Under the pieces are notes generated by a model. That model was not told the origin of the DNA. It saw nothing but the letters and a program-made list of their open reading frames with translations, and ran no database searches. Positions 1 through 9,015 of a DNA stretch of 50,249 nt are shown piece after piece; positions within the stretch are counted from its first letter, which is position 1; each line of letters starts with the position of its first letter. Location: contig NZ_JASITA010000049.1 of NCBI RefSeq assembly GCF_030063415.1, positions 1 through 50,249 on the forward strand. Direction: 5' to 3'. This DNA comes from Streptomyces sp. H27-C3. Lineage in GTDB: Bacteria; Actinomycetota; Actinomycetes; Streptomycetales; Streptomycetaceae. The translations under genes and the position numbers were made by a program.

Positions 1-494
1 ACTTACCAGGTGCCCTCTTGCTCGGGTCTGATGGAAGCGTAAGAACTCCCATCATCCCAGGCCAGCGGGCACCTCTTCTGATTTCTCCATCCACAGCCCG
101 ACCACTACGCGGTGGATCGAGGCTGAGCGGTGACCCGTGCCCGGGACGGCAGTTCATGGGTGACGCGCGCCTCGCCCTGGACACCGCCCTCAGCAGGTGT
201 GACGCCGAGTTCGTCCAACCGGGGCAGCACCACCCCGAACAGAAAAGGATCAAGAAAGACCCTACCCTCTTGGAGCCTCCATCTCCCTGACCAGCTAATC
301 CTCACCCAGTGACCAGCAAATCCTCACTGCTTGTCCAGCACCAGCACCCCGAGAACCAGCCCGGACACGGAAGCGAAGACTCCCACCCATCAGTAGTATG
401 ACTGTCCGTCACCACCGCAAGTGAGACAGATCCGTTAATTTGACACACCCGGACGACGTAGATCGGCCGGTCGGCGACCGCGCCGTCCCGGAGC
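1..494. other. No convincing gene at left edge
   Basis: I see no coding region I can support here. The short open frames on both strands (for example minus 105-305) lack a recognisable domain and a good ribosome site. The stretch lies downstream of the minus-strand 3-dehydratase gene, so it may hold its terminator, but I found no strong hairpin. It could be the decayed end of a neighbouring gene cut by the window edge. Confidence 0.5.
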
Positions 495-1814
495 TCATGA
501 GTTCTTTATGGCGAACTCGTGGATGGAGTCGGCGACGTATTCGACCATTTCCTCGGTGAGGCCGGGGAAGACGCCCACCCAGAAAGAGTGCTCGGCAATC
601 AGGTCACTGTTGGTCAGTGGGCTGGGGATGCGGCGGGCCACCCCGGCGTAGGCGGGGTGGCGGGTGAGGTTCCCGGCGAAGAACCTGCGTGTTCCGATCC
701 GGCGGGAGTCCAGGAATTCGACCATGTCCTTGCGGGTGTAGGAAGCGTCCGGGTCGATGGTCAGGCAGAAGCCGAACCAGCTGGGCTCGCTGTCGGGCGT
801 GGGTACGGGCAGGATCAGGCCGGGGGTGTCCGCGAGCCGGTCGTGCAGGCGCTGCCAGTTGGCTCGCCGTGCGGCGGTGAAGTCCGGGAGCTTGGCCAGC
901 TGGGTAAGGCCCAGAGCGCCCTGTAGGTCCGTCGCCTTCAGGTTGTAGCCGACATGGGAGAAAATGTACTTGTGGTCGTAGCCGTGGGGCAGGTCGCCCA
1001 ATTGGTAGTCGAAGCGCTTGAAGCAGCGGTTGTCCTCCCCGGGCTCGCACCAGCAGTCGCGCCCCCAGTCGCGAAGCGATTCGATGATGCGCCCCAGCAC
1101 CAGGTTGTCCGTCAGAACGCACCCGCCTTCGCCCATGGCGATGTGATGGGCGGGATAGAAGCTGACGGTGGAAATGTCACCGAAGGTGCCGGTCGGCTTC
1201 CCGCGGTAGGTCGAGCCGACGGCGTCGCAGTTGTCCTCGATCAGGAACAGGTTGTGGTCCGAGGCGATCTGGGCCACTTCCGCGGCGGCAAACGGGTTGC
1301 CCAACGAATGGGCGATCATGATTGCCCGGGTCCGGGGGCCGATCGCCGCCTCGATCCGTTCCGGGGTGGTGTTGTAGGTCCCCAGTTCGACGTCGATGAA
1401 GACCGGGATCAGCCCGTTCTGGACGATCGGGCTCACCGTGGTGGGGAACCCCGCCGCGACGGTGATCACCTCGTCGCCGGGCACCAGCCGGCGGTCCTCC
1501 AGCAGCGGGGAGGTGAAGGCGGTCAGGGCCAGCAGGTTCGCCGACGAGCCGGAGTTCGTCAGGTGCGCCTTGCGGAGTTTGAACGTCTTTGCGAAATTCC
1601 GCTCGAACTTGCGTGAACTGACGCCCGCGGCGATCCGCATGTCCAGGGCGGCCTCGACGAGCGCGACTCGGTCGTCGGCGTCGAAGACCGCTCCGGACGG
1701 CCAGATCGGGGTGACCCCGGGGACGAAGTGAGCGGGGGGCGATCCGTGCTGGTCCTCCGCGGAGCCGTGGTACGCGAGCACCTGTTCCAGGATCCGGGCC
1801 TTGGCGTCGTTCAT
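495..1814 (-). CDS. TDP-4-keto-2,6-dideoxyhexose 3-dehydratase (SpnQ/E1-type)
   Basis: 439-residue PLP enzyme of the DegT/DnrJ/EryC1 fold that removes the C-3 hydroxyl of a TDP-4-keto-deoxyhexose, with electrons from a reductase partner. The diagnostic feature is SFYPAHHIAMGEGG (about 218-231). The Schiff-base lysine of aminotransferases is replaced by histidine (about His223), as in CDP-sugar E1 and SpnQ. Cys196 (EDNCDA) and the DCWCEPGEDNRC segment supply the four cysteines expected for the [2Fe-2S] cluster of this subfamily. The ATG is preceded by an AGGGA site. It is the last gene of a minus-strand unit behind the aminotransferase and glycosyltransferase. No dedicated E3-type reductase is visible in the window, so a housekeeping reductase probably serves it. 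Family assignment is strong; the exact substrate is inferred from context. Confidence 0.9.
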   Translation of the reverse strand: MNDAKARILEQVLAYHGSAEDQHGSPPAHFVPGVTPIWPSGAVFDADDRVALVEAALDMRIAAGVSSRKFERNFAKTFKLRKAHLTNSGSSANLLALTAFTSPLLEDRRLVPGDEVITVAAGFPTTVSPIVQNGLIPVFIDVELGTYNTTPERIEAAIGPRTRAIMIAHSLGNPFAAAEVAQIASDHNLFLIEDNCDAVGSTYRGKPTGTFGDISTVSFYPAHHIAMGEGGCVLTDNLVLGRIIESLRDWGRDCWCEPGEDNRCFKRFDYQLGDLPHGYDHKYIFSHVGYNLKATDLQGALGLTQLAKLPDFTAARRANWQRLHDRLADTPGLILPVPTPDSEPSWFGFCLTIDPDASYTRKDMVEFLDSRRIGTRRFFAGNLTRHPAYAGVARRIPSPLTNSDLIAEHSFWVGVFPGLTEEMVEYVADSIHEFAIKNS

Positions 1815-1874
1815 GGTGTTCCCTGCCTTTCCCTGGGAGTTGCGCCGCGCGGGATGCGGCCGCGCTCGGTCGCG

Positions 1875-3038
1875 TCAGGTCGGCACATGGGCCGCACTCC
1901 CTACTGCTCGGCATTTCTTGATGGCCTCGTCCAGGCGCGCTGCCACGGTTCGTACGTCGTCGTCGGAAAGGCCGGGGTGGAGGGGAAGACAGAGCGTTCG
2001 GCCCGCCGCGTGGTCGGACTGGGGGAGCACGGCGTCGGAGCCGTAGGCCGGCACCTTGTGCAGGGTCGCGTAGCGGAACGTCGTGTAGATGCCCGCGGCG
2101 AACAGCTCGCTCGCGACCTGGTCGCGTATCGCCGCGTCCATCTGGACCCAGTAGAAGTAGTAGGAGGACGCGTGGCCCGCCGGCAGTGGCGGAGGTAGCA
2201 GCAGTCCGGGGATCCCGGCGAGTTCGCGGTCGTACAGGTCGACGATCTCCCGCCGCCGTCCGATCAGCTCCGCGAGACGGCTCAGCTGCACGGAGCCGAT
2301 CGCCGCGGTCAGGTCGTTACCGATCACCCGGCGGCCCACTTCGGGGATATCCAGCTCCCACCAGCGGTGCGACACCTTGGCGGCTCCGAGGCCGCTCGGC
2401 TGCGCCAGACCGTGGTAGGCGAGGCGCCGGGCGCGGGCAGCCTGCTCGGCGTCCCGCGCGTAGAACATGCCGCCGTCGCCCGTCACCATGATCTTCATGG
2501 CGTCGAAGCTCCACATGGCCATGTCGCCGAACGAACCGACTCTCTTGCCGTCGACCGACGAGGCGACCGAACAGGCGGCGTCCTCGATCACCGCGATGCC
2601 GAGCTCCCGGCAGCGTTCTGTGATCCGGACGATGTCGCCGGGGTAGCCGCCGTAGTGCAGCACCACCACCGCTTTGGTCCTGGGCGTCAGCGCCTTCTCG
2701 ATATCCTCGAGAGACGGGTTGAGCGTGCGGACCTGTGCGTCGCAGAAGACCGGCCTGGCTCCGGACGCCATGACGGCGTTCGCGGCGGCCACGAAGCTCA
2801 TCGAGGGCAAGACCACATCGTCGCCCGGCCGGAGTCCCAGCGTCTCCATGGCGAGGAACAGGCCGGAGGTGCCCGAGTTCACGAAGACGACGCGGTCCGC
2901 CGGCACGCCCAGATGCTCGGCGAAGGCCGCCTCGAACGCCGTGGTACGCGGCCCGTGGCCGAGCCATCGGCTGTCGAACACATCGGCCACCGCGGAGAGT
3001 TCAGCCGCGCCCAGCTGGGGTTGAAACAGGTTGATCAT
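1875..3038 (-). CDS. TDP-hexose C-4 aminotransferase (SpnR-like)
   Basis: 387-residue PLP aminotransferase of the DegT/DnrJ/EryC1 family. The internal aldimine lysine is present (SFDAMKIMVTGDGG, about Lys182), unlike the neighbouring 3-dehydratase. From the start MINLFQPQLG to the C-terminal PLHPGLSDDDVRTVA it reads very like SpnR, which installs the 4-amino group of forosamine. The open frame extends to 3197, but the ATG at 3038 has a GAAAGGA site at the right distance and matches the family start. The predicted product is TDP-4-amino-2,3,4,6-tetradeoxy-D-hexose, made from the 3-dehydratase product. It lies between the 3-dehydratase and glycosyltransferase genes. No N-methyltransferase of SpnS type follows. 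Confidence 0.9.
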   Translation of the reverse strand: MINLFQPQLGAAELSAVADVFDSRWLGHGPRTTAFEAAFAEHLGVPADRVVFVNSGTSGLFLAMETLGLRPGDDVVLPSMSFVAAANAVMASGARPVFCDAQVRTLNPSLEDIEKALTPRTKAVVVLHYGGYPGDIVRITERCRELGIAVIEDAACSVASSVDGKRVGSFGDMAMWSFDAMKIMVTGDGGMFYARDAEQAARARRLAYHGLAQPSGLGAAKVSHRWWELDIPEVGRRVIGNDLTAAIGSVQLSRLAELIGRRREIVDLYDRELAGIPGLLLPPPLPAGHASSYYFYWVQMDAAIRDQVASELFAAGIYTTFRYATLHKVPAYGSDAVLPQSDHAAGRTLCLPLHPGLSDDDVRTVAARLDEAIKKCRAVGSAAHVPT

Positions 3039-3108
3039 CACGGTCCTTTCACCAGAGCCACGACGTCCACCGTCCGCTCGGGCCGTGGCGCGCGGGCTTG
3101 CGTGGCGG

Positions 3109-4263
3109 TCATCCCGCCAGGTCGACGAGCTGCGGGATGCGCGCGGCAAACGGCTCCTGGGACCGGATCTCGTTCGCGATACTCGCGGCCTTGTCATGGA
3201 TCGGTTGGTAGCTGATGAGGTGGTTAAGCCGCTCGGAGGTGAGCTGGTCGGGCATCAGGCCGTCGCCGATCCCGTGGGTGCGGACGAGCTTGGCGTTGAC
3301 GTAGTTGTCGGCGCCGTGCGGGAGTACGTACTGGGGGATCCCCGCTGCGAAGGTGGTGAGAGTCGTCCCGCCGCCGCCGTGGTGGATTATGGCGTCCGAG
3401 ACGGCGAGCAGCTCGTTGAACGGGATCCAATCAACCGGGGTGACGTTCGGCGGCAGGGTGCCGAGCGAGGTGAGGTCGGCGCCGCCGAGGGCGAGTACGA
3501 AGTCGGCGTCGATGGTGCCGGCGGCCTGGATGAGCGTGCCGAGCGGGCTGATGCCGCTCGCCCCGGGGACGGTCGAGCCGAGGGTCGCGGTGACCCGTGG
3601 GCGGGTGCGCGGCTCGCTGAGCCAGGCCGGGAGGACGCCGCCGCCGTTGTACGGGAGGTAGCGAATCGGCCAGACGGTGTCGTAGTCGTTGTACGTCCGG
3701 CGCAGAGTGGGCGGCGCCACGTCGAGGATCACGTCGGGCCGGACAGCGCTCGGGTCTATCCCATAGCGCTCGAAGTGAGGCGCCATCTGGCGGGCGATGG
3801 CGGCCGTCATCTCGGATCCGAGGATGACATTGAAACCGTGCATGACGGCGGGGATGCCGAGCACGGCCGCGACCAGGGGCCCGGTGCCGTGGCAGGGCGT
3901 GTAGAGGATGACATCCGGGCGCCAACGCCGTGCGAGCTCCACGGTGTTGTCGACGGTGGGGGCGCTGACTTCGGCGAACAGTTCGGCGATGGCGTCGAAC
4001 TGGAAGTCGTCGGCGTCGTCCTCCTGCAGGCTCCGTGGCTTGAGCAGGAGCCGGGGGTGGTTCGCCGCGAACTCGTACTGCAGTTTGTCGTAGTCGACGC
4101 CCGGTGACACGTCCACGACGGGCAGTCCGGCCTCGGCGGCCTTTCCGATGTGCCCGCTCATCGCGACGATGACGTCATGGCCAGCGGCCCTCAGAGCCCA
4201 GGCCGTCGGGATCGTGGGAAACACATGACCGGCCCCCGGAGAGGACGCAACCATAACCCGCAC
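3109..4263 (-). CDS. Glycosyltransferase, GT1/GT-B, aromatic polyketide type
   Basis: 384-residue GT-B enzyme expected to transfer the aminodeoxysugar to the polyketide aglycone. The N-terminus VRVMVASSPGAGHVFP carries the catalytic-type histidine, and the donor-site motif HHGGGGTTLTT lies near residues 294-304, followed by a PHGADNYVNA segment, as in antibiotic glycosyltransferases such as UrdGT2 or JadS. The frame is open to a GTG at 4272, but the GTG at 4263 has AGGTGG five bases upstream and gives the usual family start, so I prefer it. It is the first gene of the minus-strand sugar unit and the only glycosyltransferase in the window, which suggests one glycosylation step. Whether it forms an O- or C-glycoside cannot be told from sequence alone. 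Confidence 0.88.
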   Translation of the reverse strand: MRVMVASSPGAGHVFPTIPTAWALRAAGHDVIVAMSGHIGKAAEAGLPVVDVSPGVDYDKLQYEFAANHPRLLLKPRSLQEDDADDFQFDAIAELFAEVSAPTVDNTVELARRWRPDVILYTPCHGTGPLVAAVLGIPAVMHGFNVILGSEMTAAIARQMAPHFERYGIDPSAVRPDVILDVAPPTLRRTYNDYDTVWPIRYLPYNGGGVLPAWLSEPRTRPRVTATLGSTVPGASGISPLGTLIQAAGTIDADFVLALGGADLTSLGTLPPNVTPVDWIPFNELLAVSDAIIHHGGGGTTLTTFAAGIPQYVLPHGADNYVNAKLVRTHGIGDGLMPDQLTSERLNHLISYQPIHDKAASIANEIRSQEPFAARIPQLVDLAG

Positions 4264-4659
4264 AATATCCACCTATCGCTAGGACGGCGGCACGACCGCC
4301 GCTCGAATATAGATCCTGGAAGAATAGAAAGAGCGGGTCAATAGGGGCCGATACAGGTATTCGTCAACTATGTGCGAGGAACGTTATTCAGGTTGAAATC
4401 GTGGTGCCCGTCGAACCTGGATCCGATGAGGGACTGCCAACCTGACGGCTCCGCCAAGATCTTCGTGTGCCGCCTGAACGCGACGGAGACGTCGACGCGG
4501 GGACGATGCGGAGCGCTGCTGCCCGGATGGCGGAGGCAGTCCCTCCGGAGCGGCCCTGCGGAGGGAGTCTCTCCGCAGGTGGCATCCGAGCGGGGCAATG
4601 CCGTTGCTTGCTCCGGTGGGGCGGGTTCTGGCGCTCGTTGGCCCGGCGTGGTTCCATCG

Positions 4660-5165
4660 CGGACGGGATCGTCCGCATCACGTGCGGCTCGGGGCGTTTC
4701 CCCCGGGCTGATGGTGTACTTCGTGCTCGCGCCGGCTCAGTTTCCTCAGGGCTCCTGCGACGATGGCGGAGAACCTGGTCAGCTCGACACCGGGCCTGAG
4801 CGGCCAGATTTCGGACAAGTCCTCGTTCACGTCCCTCGTTCACCCTGGCGCGTCAGCGTCTTGGGGCGCGGGTCCTGGAGACGGTGTTGCGTAGGTTCGG
4901 CTGCCGAACGGCCCCGGCGGGAGGCGCGGGACCGTTCCACCGGGGGATGCGGGTCACCGCGGCGGACGGCTTCTGTCTGGATGACTTCGATACGGCTGCG
5001 CACCGGGCTGGCGTTCCCGCAGGTCCGGGTGGTGACGTTGTCGGAGACGGACGCGCACGCGGACGCGACGCGCACATCGGCGGTCTGGCCGGCGGTGAGC
5101 AGGACCTGGCCGATCGGCCCTCAGTTCGCCATGACGATCACGGGCATGTCGCGGACACATGCCGC
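4660..5165 (+). pseudogene. IS4-family transposase remnant
   Basis: The plus strand shows family-typical pieces in order but in different frames. These are LMVYFVLAPAQFPQGS (from about 4708), then a NLVSSTPGLSGQISDKSSFT-like piece, then ARQRLGARVLETVLRRFG and RGMRVTAADGFCLD, then AFPQVRVVTLSETDAH. At least two frameshifts separate them, near 4763 and 4835, so no intact transposase is made. I see no clean terminal repeats. It lies between the glycosyltransferase and the two-component genes and marks an old insertion at the left part of the cluster. The flanks 4264-4659 and 5166-5296 contain nothing else I can recognise, except presumably the glycosyltransferase promoter. Confidence 0.7.
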
Positions 5166-5296
5166 CGGCGGGACGGCCCGTACGGTGTCTCCATAGTGGC
5201 CGCCTATTTCGCGTCATCTTCGAGGACAACCAGCAGTTCTCGTTGACCTGTGACGTTAGAATTGGGGTGCTCCAGTTTCATACCGGCCGTGGAACG

Positions 5297-5971
5297 TCAC
5301 GACATCGGCCGTGGTGGTTGCCTTGGCCCTTCCTGTCCGGAACGGGGCGGTCCGCAGTTCTGCTGGAGTTCACGAAGTCGATTGGCGGCGTCGAGGCGGG
5401 AGGTGGCACCCAACTTGGCGAAGACGTTGCGGAGGTGCCGCTTGACGGTGCCTTCGGCGATGCCGAGTTGGATTCCGATCTGGCGGTTGCTCAACGCTTG
5501 GGCGACATAGTGCATGAGTTCGTGCTCACGAGGGGTCAGGGGAGCGGTACGCGTCACTGACGGGCGGGGGAGATAAGTCATAGAGGCACCTATGGCCGCC
5601 TTTTGGATGGCCGAAATGAGAACGGCGCGCTCCACTTCCTTGTGGAGATAGGAGACGGCACCAGCGTCCAGGACGGCTGCGACCAGGTGAGGGTCGGAGT
5701 GCATGGACAGCATGATGATGCGGGCATGGGGGGCGACGCGCAGGATTTCCTGGATGGTATGCACGGGTCCCGAGCCCGGCATTTCCACGTCAAGGAGAAC
5801 GATGTCGGGGCGCTGGGATGCGGAGAGTTCCACAGCGCTTCCGCCGCAGTCGGCCTGGGCGACGACATCCAGATCGGCGTGAAGGTCGAGGAGTTCGCAC
5901 AACGCGCCGCGCAGGAGGGAGTGGTCGTCGGCCGCCAGAATGCGCAACGGGACGGCGGAGGGTGCGCTCAC
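5297..5971 (-). CDS. NarL/LuxR-type response regulator
   Basis: 224-residue response regulator. The receiver domain (about 9-125) has the canonical acidic pair Asp15-Asp16, phospho-acceptor Asp61 (IVLLDVEMPG) and a Lys near 115. The C-terminal LuxR-type HTH (about 150-212) contains LTPREHELMHYVAQALSNR and GTVKRHLRNVFAKL. It starts with GTG overlapping the stop of the histidine kinase gene (GTGA), so the two are translationally coupled. It probably controls cluster genes or a local response; its targets are unknown. The receiver pocket is complete, unlike the second regulator at 9016. Confidence 0.9.
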   Translation of the reverse strand: MSAPSAVPLRILAADDHSLLRGALCELLDLHADLDVVAQADCGGSAVELSASQRPDIVLLDVEMPGSGPVHTIQEILRVAPHARIIMLSMHSDPHLVAAVLDAGAVSYLHKEVERAVLISAIQKAAIGASMTYLPRPSVTRTAPLTPREHELMHYVAQALSNRQIGIQLGIAEGTVKRHLRNVFAKLGATSRLDAANRLRELQQNCGPPRSGQEGPRQPPRPMS

Positions 5972-7119
5972 TCGGCGGACCTCGTTTTCGACAGGGGTAT
6001 GTGGATATGAGCCTGCGTCCCTTGCCCGGGGACGGAGGACAACCGGAAGTGCCCGCTGAGAGAGGCGACGCGTTCACGCATGGCGGTGATGCCGTTGCCA
6101 GCGGGCAGGTGGGGGGCAATGCCGACTCCGTTGTCGGTGACGGTGCAGGTGGAGGCGGTTGGGGAGATGAGGAGTTCGGCCACGATGCGGCTGGCGCCGG
6201 AATGAGCCAGAGCGTTGTGCAGGCACTCACGTATGATCAGGAAGAGTTCTTGGCGGTGCGATTCCGGAATCCATGACTCGTCCCCTTTGACCTGGAAGTC
6301 GACGACGGTGGTGGGGGTGGCCAGCGTCTGCGCGTAGGTGTCGATCGCCTCGCTCAGGGAGCGGTTAAGGGGCTCGTGGCGCAGATCTCCCACAATAGTG
6401 CGAGTGAAGCGGACGGCGTCGCTCAGTACCGCGAGGGCCTCGGCGATCCGATCGCGGGCGGGATCAGGTGGAGTGCTGAGTTCCTTTTCCACCTCGTGGA
6501 GTTCCAAGTATCTTATGGCCAGGCTGAGACTGGTTCCGATATGGTCATGGAGGTCCCGTCCGAGTCGAATGCGGTGTGCCGCGTTGGCATCGCCCACGCT
6601 GCGCAGCGTGGCGGCCTCATAGCCGATACGTCCCGCGCTGAGCCGGGTCATCACCGAGCGGCTGAGCATGCGGGCAGCCCGCGACAGGCACCCGAGTGAG
6701 GATTCGGCCGGCAGACGGGCGGCCTCTGCGGACAGGACGTCCAGTGCGACATCCGTGAGGATTTGGGCGGCGCGCACGGATTCCAGTGGCGACACCTGGC
6801 CGATGGCCCGGTCCGACACCACGGCGAGGGACGTGAATTCTGCGTCTGCGCCGCTTTCCGGGAAGTCTCCGGTGAGCAGGGCGCCGATGCATTCGTTCAG
6901 GATGTGCTCGGCCTGCATTCGGCAGCGTGCCCAGATGCCCGGGTGTGCGACTAGTGGCGAGGAGACGGCGGCAAGTGCCTCGGCATAGGCGGTGAGGGCC
7001 TCGGTGACAAGGTGGGCTTGGCGAACGGCGGCCGCGGCGTCTGTGTCCTGCGATGGGGGAGGCTGGGAAACGGACGGGGAGGACACTGGGTAGAACCTTT
7101 CCTCGGTTTCCTGCGGCAT
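5968..7119 (-). CDS. Soluble NarL-partner histidine kinase (HisKA_3)
   Basis: 383-residue sensor kinase. The phospho-acceptor motif RDLHDHIGTSLS places the histidine near residue 191. The N-box ECLHNALAHS and the G1 box DNGVGI form an HATPase_c domain at the C-terminus. The first 180 residues are predicted soluble, with no membrane segment or recognisable sensor domain, so it probably senses an internal signal. The ATG lacks a strong ribosome site. It is cotranscribed with the downstream response regulator, with a 4-base overlap. Confidence 0.88.
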   Translation of the reverse strand: MPQETEERFYPVSSPSVSQPPPSQDTDAAAAVRQAHLVTEALTAYAEALAAVSSPLVAHPGIWARCRMQAEHILNECIGALLTGDFPESGADAEFTSLAVVSDRAIGQVSPLESVRAAQILTDVALDVLSAEAARLPAESSLGCLSRAARMLSRSVMTRLSAGRIGYEAATLRSVGDANAAHRIRLGRDLHDHIGTSLSLAIRYLELHEVEKELSTPPDPARDRIAEALAVLSDAVRFTRTIVGDLRHEPLNRSLSEAIDTYAQTLATPTTVVDFQVKGDESWIPESHRQELFLIIRECLHNALAHSGASRIVAELLISPTASTCTVTDNGVGIAPHLPAGNGITAMRERVASLSGHFRLSSVPGQGTQAHIHIPLSKTRSAE

Positions 7120-7528
7120 TCCGGAGGAAACGACGCTGGTCCGCGTCCAGGATGTGCAGGGCTCCCGCTCCAGAGAGCATAGAAATCTTGTTCGACTCAG
7201 ATTCTATAATGGGGCATCTGGCTACAAGGGCGCTCAGTGAGATTCTTCGTGTCGACTCGCCCGTCCATCCGGCGTACCGTTTCGACTTGTTCGGCAGGTT
7301 GCGGGTGGGCTTGAGAGCCCCAGTCGCGCCGGATTTCACGGTTCCGGTTCTCTGCGGTGTCGTGCGGTGCGCGTGGCGCGAGCTGCTGGTGGTGGTGTTG
7401 GTGGCGAACTGCTCAGCCGGTAGTCCGTCGGCACGGATGATGAGTAACTGGGCTCCCGCGCAGGAGCGTTCCTTCCGGACGATCAGCCGCGTCCCGGCCG
7501 GCTCACGTTCTGGCGCGTCACCGTAGAG
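7120..7528. other. Gene-free upstream region of the two-component pair
   Basis: No supportable reading frame. The composition is lower in GC around 7180-7215, which fits a promoter region for the minus-strand kinase gene. I did not find a convincing -35/-10 pair or operator. Confidence 0.4.
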
Positions 7529-7783
7529 CTACGAGACTCCATCGATCAGGCGGGTCTCCGCAGTCGCCGGACTCATCCTGCGCTCCGGATCTCCTTCACC
7601 GCCCTGGTGCTGCTCGCCCGGGTCACCGTCGCCGCCGAACTCATTGGCCGTGGCGCCCGCCAGACCGACCTGGAGCGACACCACCGTGGCCAAGGCCAGG
7701 GCACACAACGGTGAGAGCAGGGCCAGGGCGCGCGATCGGCTGGAAGAAGGTCGGGCAAGGGACTGCACGGAGAGTGTCGCCAT
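7529..7783 (-). CDS. Possible small exported protein
   Basis: 84-residue frame with moderately GC-rich third positions. An arginine/serine-rich start is followed by a hydrophobic stretch (ALALLSPLCALALATVVSLQ, about 18-37) and a short acidic Gly/Asp/Glu-rich tail, which resembles a signal peptide on a small secreted peptide. The frame is open up to 7876. The ATG at 7783 has only a distant AGGA upstream, so the start is uncertain. No family recognised. It may be spurious, since it lies in a long poorly coding region. Confidence 0.3.
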   Translation of the reverse strand: MATLSVQSLARPSSSRSRALALLSPLCALALATVVSLQVGLAGATANEFGGDGDPGEQHQGGEGDPERRMSPATAETRLIDGVS

Positions 7784-7789
7784 GTGGAA

Positions 7790-7849
7790 GAATGCATTCC
7801 TGCTGCCATGGAGGAATGCATACCTCCGCCCTACCGCTTTGGAGGTATG
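7790..7849. promoter_or_regulatory. Direct and inverted repeats, possible operator
   Basis: The word GAATGCATTCC (7790-7800) recurs as GAATGCATACC (7814-7824), 24 bases apart, about two helical turns. The second copy runs into an inverted repeat: CATACCTCC (7819-7827) and GGAGGTATG (7841-7849), with a 13-base loop. No T-tract follows, so a terminator is unlikely. A binding site for one of the two nearby regulators is the simplest guess. Confidence 0.35.
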
Positions 7850-9015
7850 GGGGTGTGCCTTGCGGAACATATTCATTGAAGTGCCGCGAGCTGCTCATAT
7901 ATCGTCCCTCCATGAGGGGTTGAACGAAGCAGCCTGATCCCGGACAGCAATTCGACGAGGTGTCACCGTCGCCGCCCGTCGGGCGGCGCGTGCAAATCGA
8001 AGGCGCAAGTGCAGCGATGGCCCGGACCGTCTTGGATTCGATTTGCTGGGGCATAACAGGTTCGAAATACTTGACCATTTGAGGGCGGGGCGGGTGGGCC
8101 TGACCCTGGCAAGGGCGAGCAGACGGGGGGATGATCGTCTCGGTGGGGTGGAATGCGAAGCCGTGGTCGCGGACGCGACAGCGGATGGTCGAGGAGGGGC
8201 ATCGGTCCGGGTTCCTCGAAGTGCCCGTGAGGCAGATCCTGACCAGGACGGATGTCGTGCACAGAGGACCTCTTCGAGTGGTTGGCGCGGTGCGGGCGGG
8301 GGCCCGTGGCGGTGACCGGTCGAGCTTCGTGGACGGTCGGTCCGGGCAGTCGGCGCCGCAGTTCCACAGCGAGAAGAGGAAGTTCCTCAACGCCGCTACG
8401 GAGTCCCGGCTGTTGGCATCGCTGCGAGCTCCGACGGCCGGGCTCTCGACGATCCACCGTGCTACCTCGGTCCTGATGTGGGCCAGGCGGCCGTCCGCTC
8501 GGGGCTGAGGACGTCCGAGCAACTGGGCCAGGGCGACTTCGCTTCGGGCGTCGATCGACCCGGTTGGCGTCGATCGGAGACCGTCGAACGCGAGGGAATG
8601 CCCGGCATCGTGTCCCGCCTGCGGGTCCCGATCACCATCAGTCCGAGCCGTCGGCATTTCACTGAAGACGGGTTGACCTTTAAAGCGCCTTCCAGGCGCC
8701 GTGATCCATTTCCTCCCGCGTGAGAGAGCGCACACGCGCCGGCGCGGTTGCAGTGCGGAAGAGGGACGTAGCGCCACGGGGTGTCGCTCGCTACGGACCT
8801 GAAGCCCTTGACTGTCCGTTTTCGAACGCACAGATCGGGATATAGCGCCGTTGGCGCATGATAATCGACGGCCTGCCCGTAGGTATTGCCGATACTAGAT
8901 CTTTCATTCCAGGACCCGTGCCGACGCCTTTCGTTCTGCTGCGGTGTGGCCGGCTGTACCACCTTGTGCCGAGCAAACGGCTCGCACACTTCGGAGTGGA
9001 AAGGAAACCTGAGAG
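7850..9015. other. Long region without a recognisable gene
   Basis: About 1.2 kb upstream of the JadR1-like regulator with no frame that I can assign. The long minus-strand frame covering 7641-8831 has the Arg/Pro/Ser-rich look of a GC-rich shadow and no motif. A small hairpin GCGCCgttGGCGC sits near 8842-8854, and the promoter of the regulator should lie downstream of it. Long untranslated spans ahead of pathway regulators are common in antibiotic clusters. Confidence 0.4.

Noticed and set aside
105..305. Small minus-strand ORF at the left edge as a transposase remnant
   Set aside because: A weak resemblance only (VVLPRLDEL); not enough sequence to support any family.
4372..5196. 274-residue plus-strand open frame as an intact gene
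   Set aside because: The recognisable IS4 transposase pieces fall in different frames, so this frame is only part of a decayed transposase.
7641..8831. 396-residue minus-strand open frame
   Set aside because: No motif and no ribosome site; the composition is rich in Arg, Pro and Ser. Treated as non-coding.
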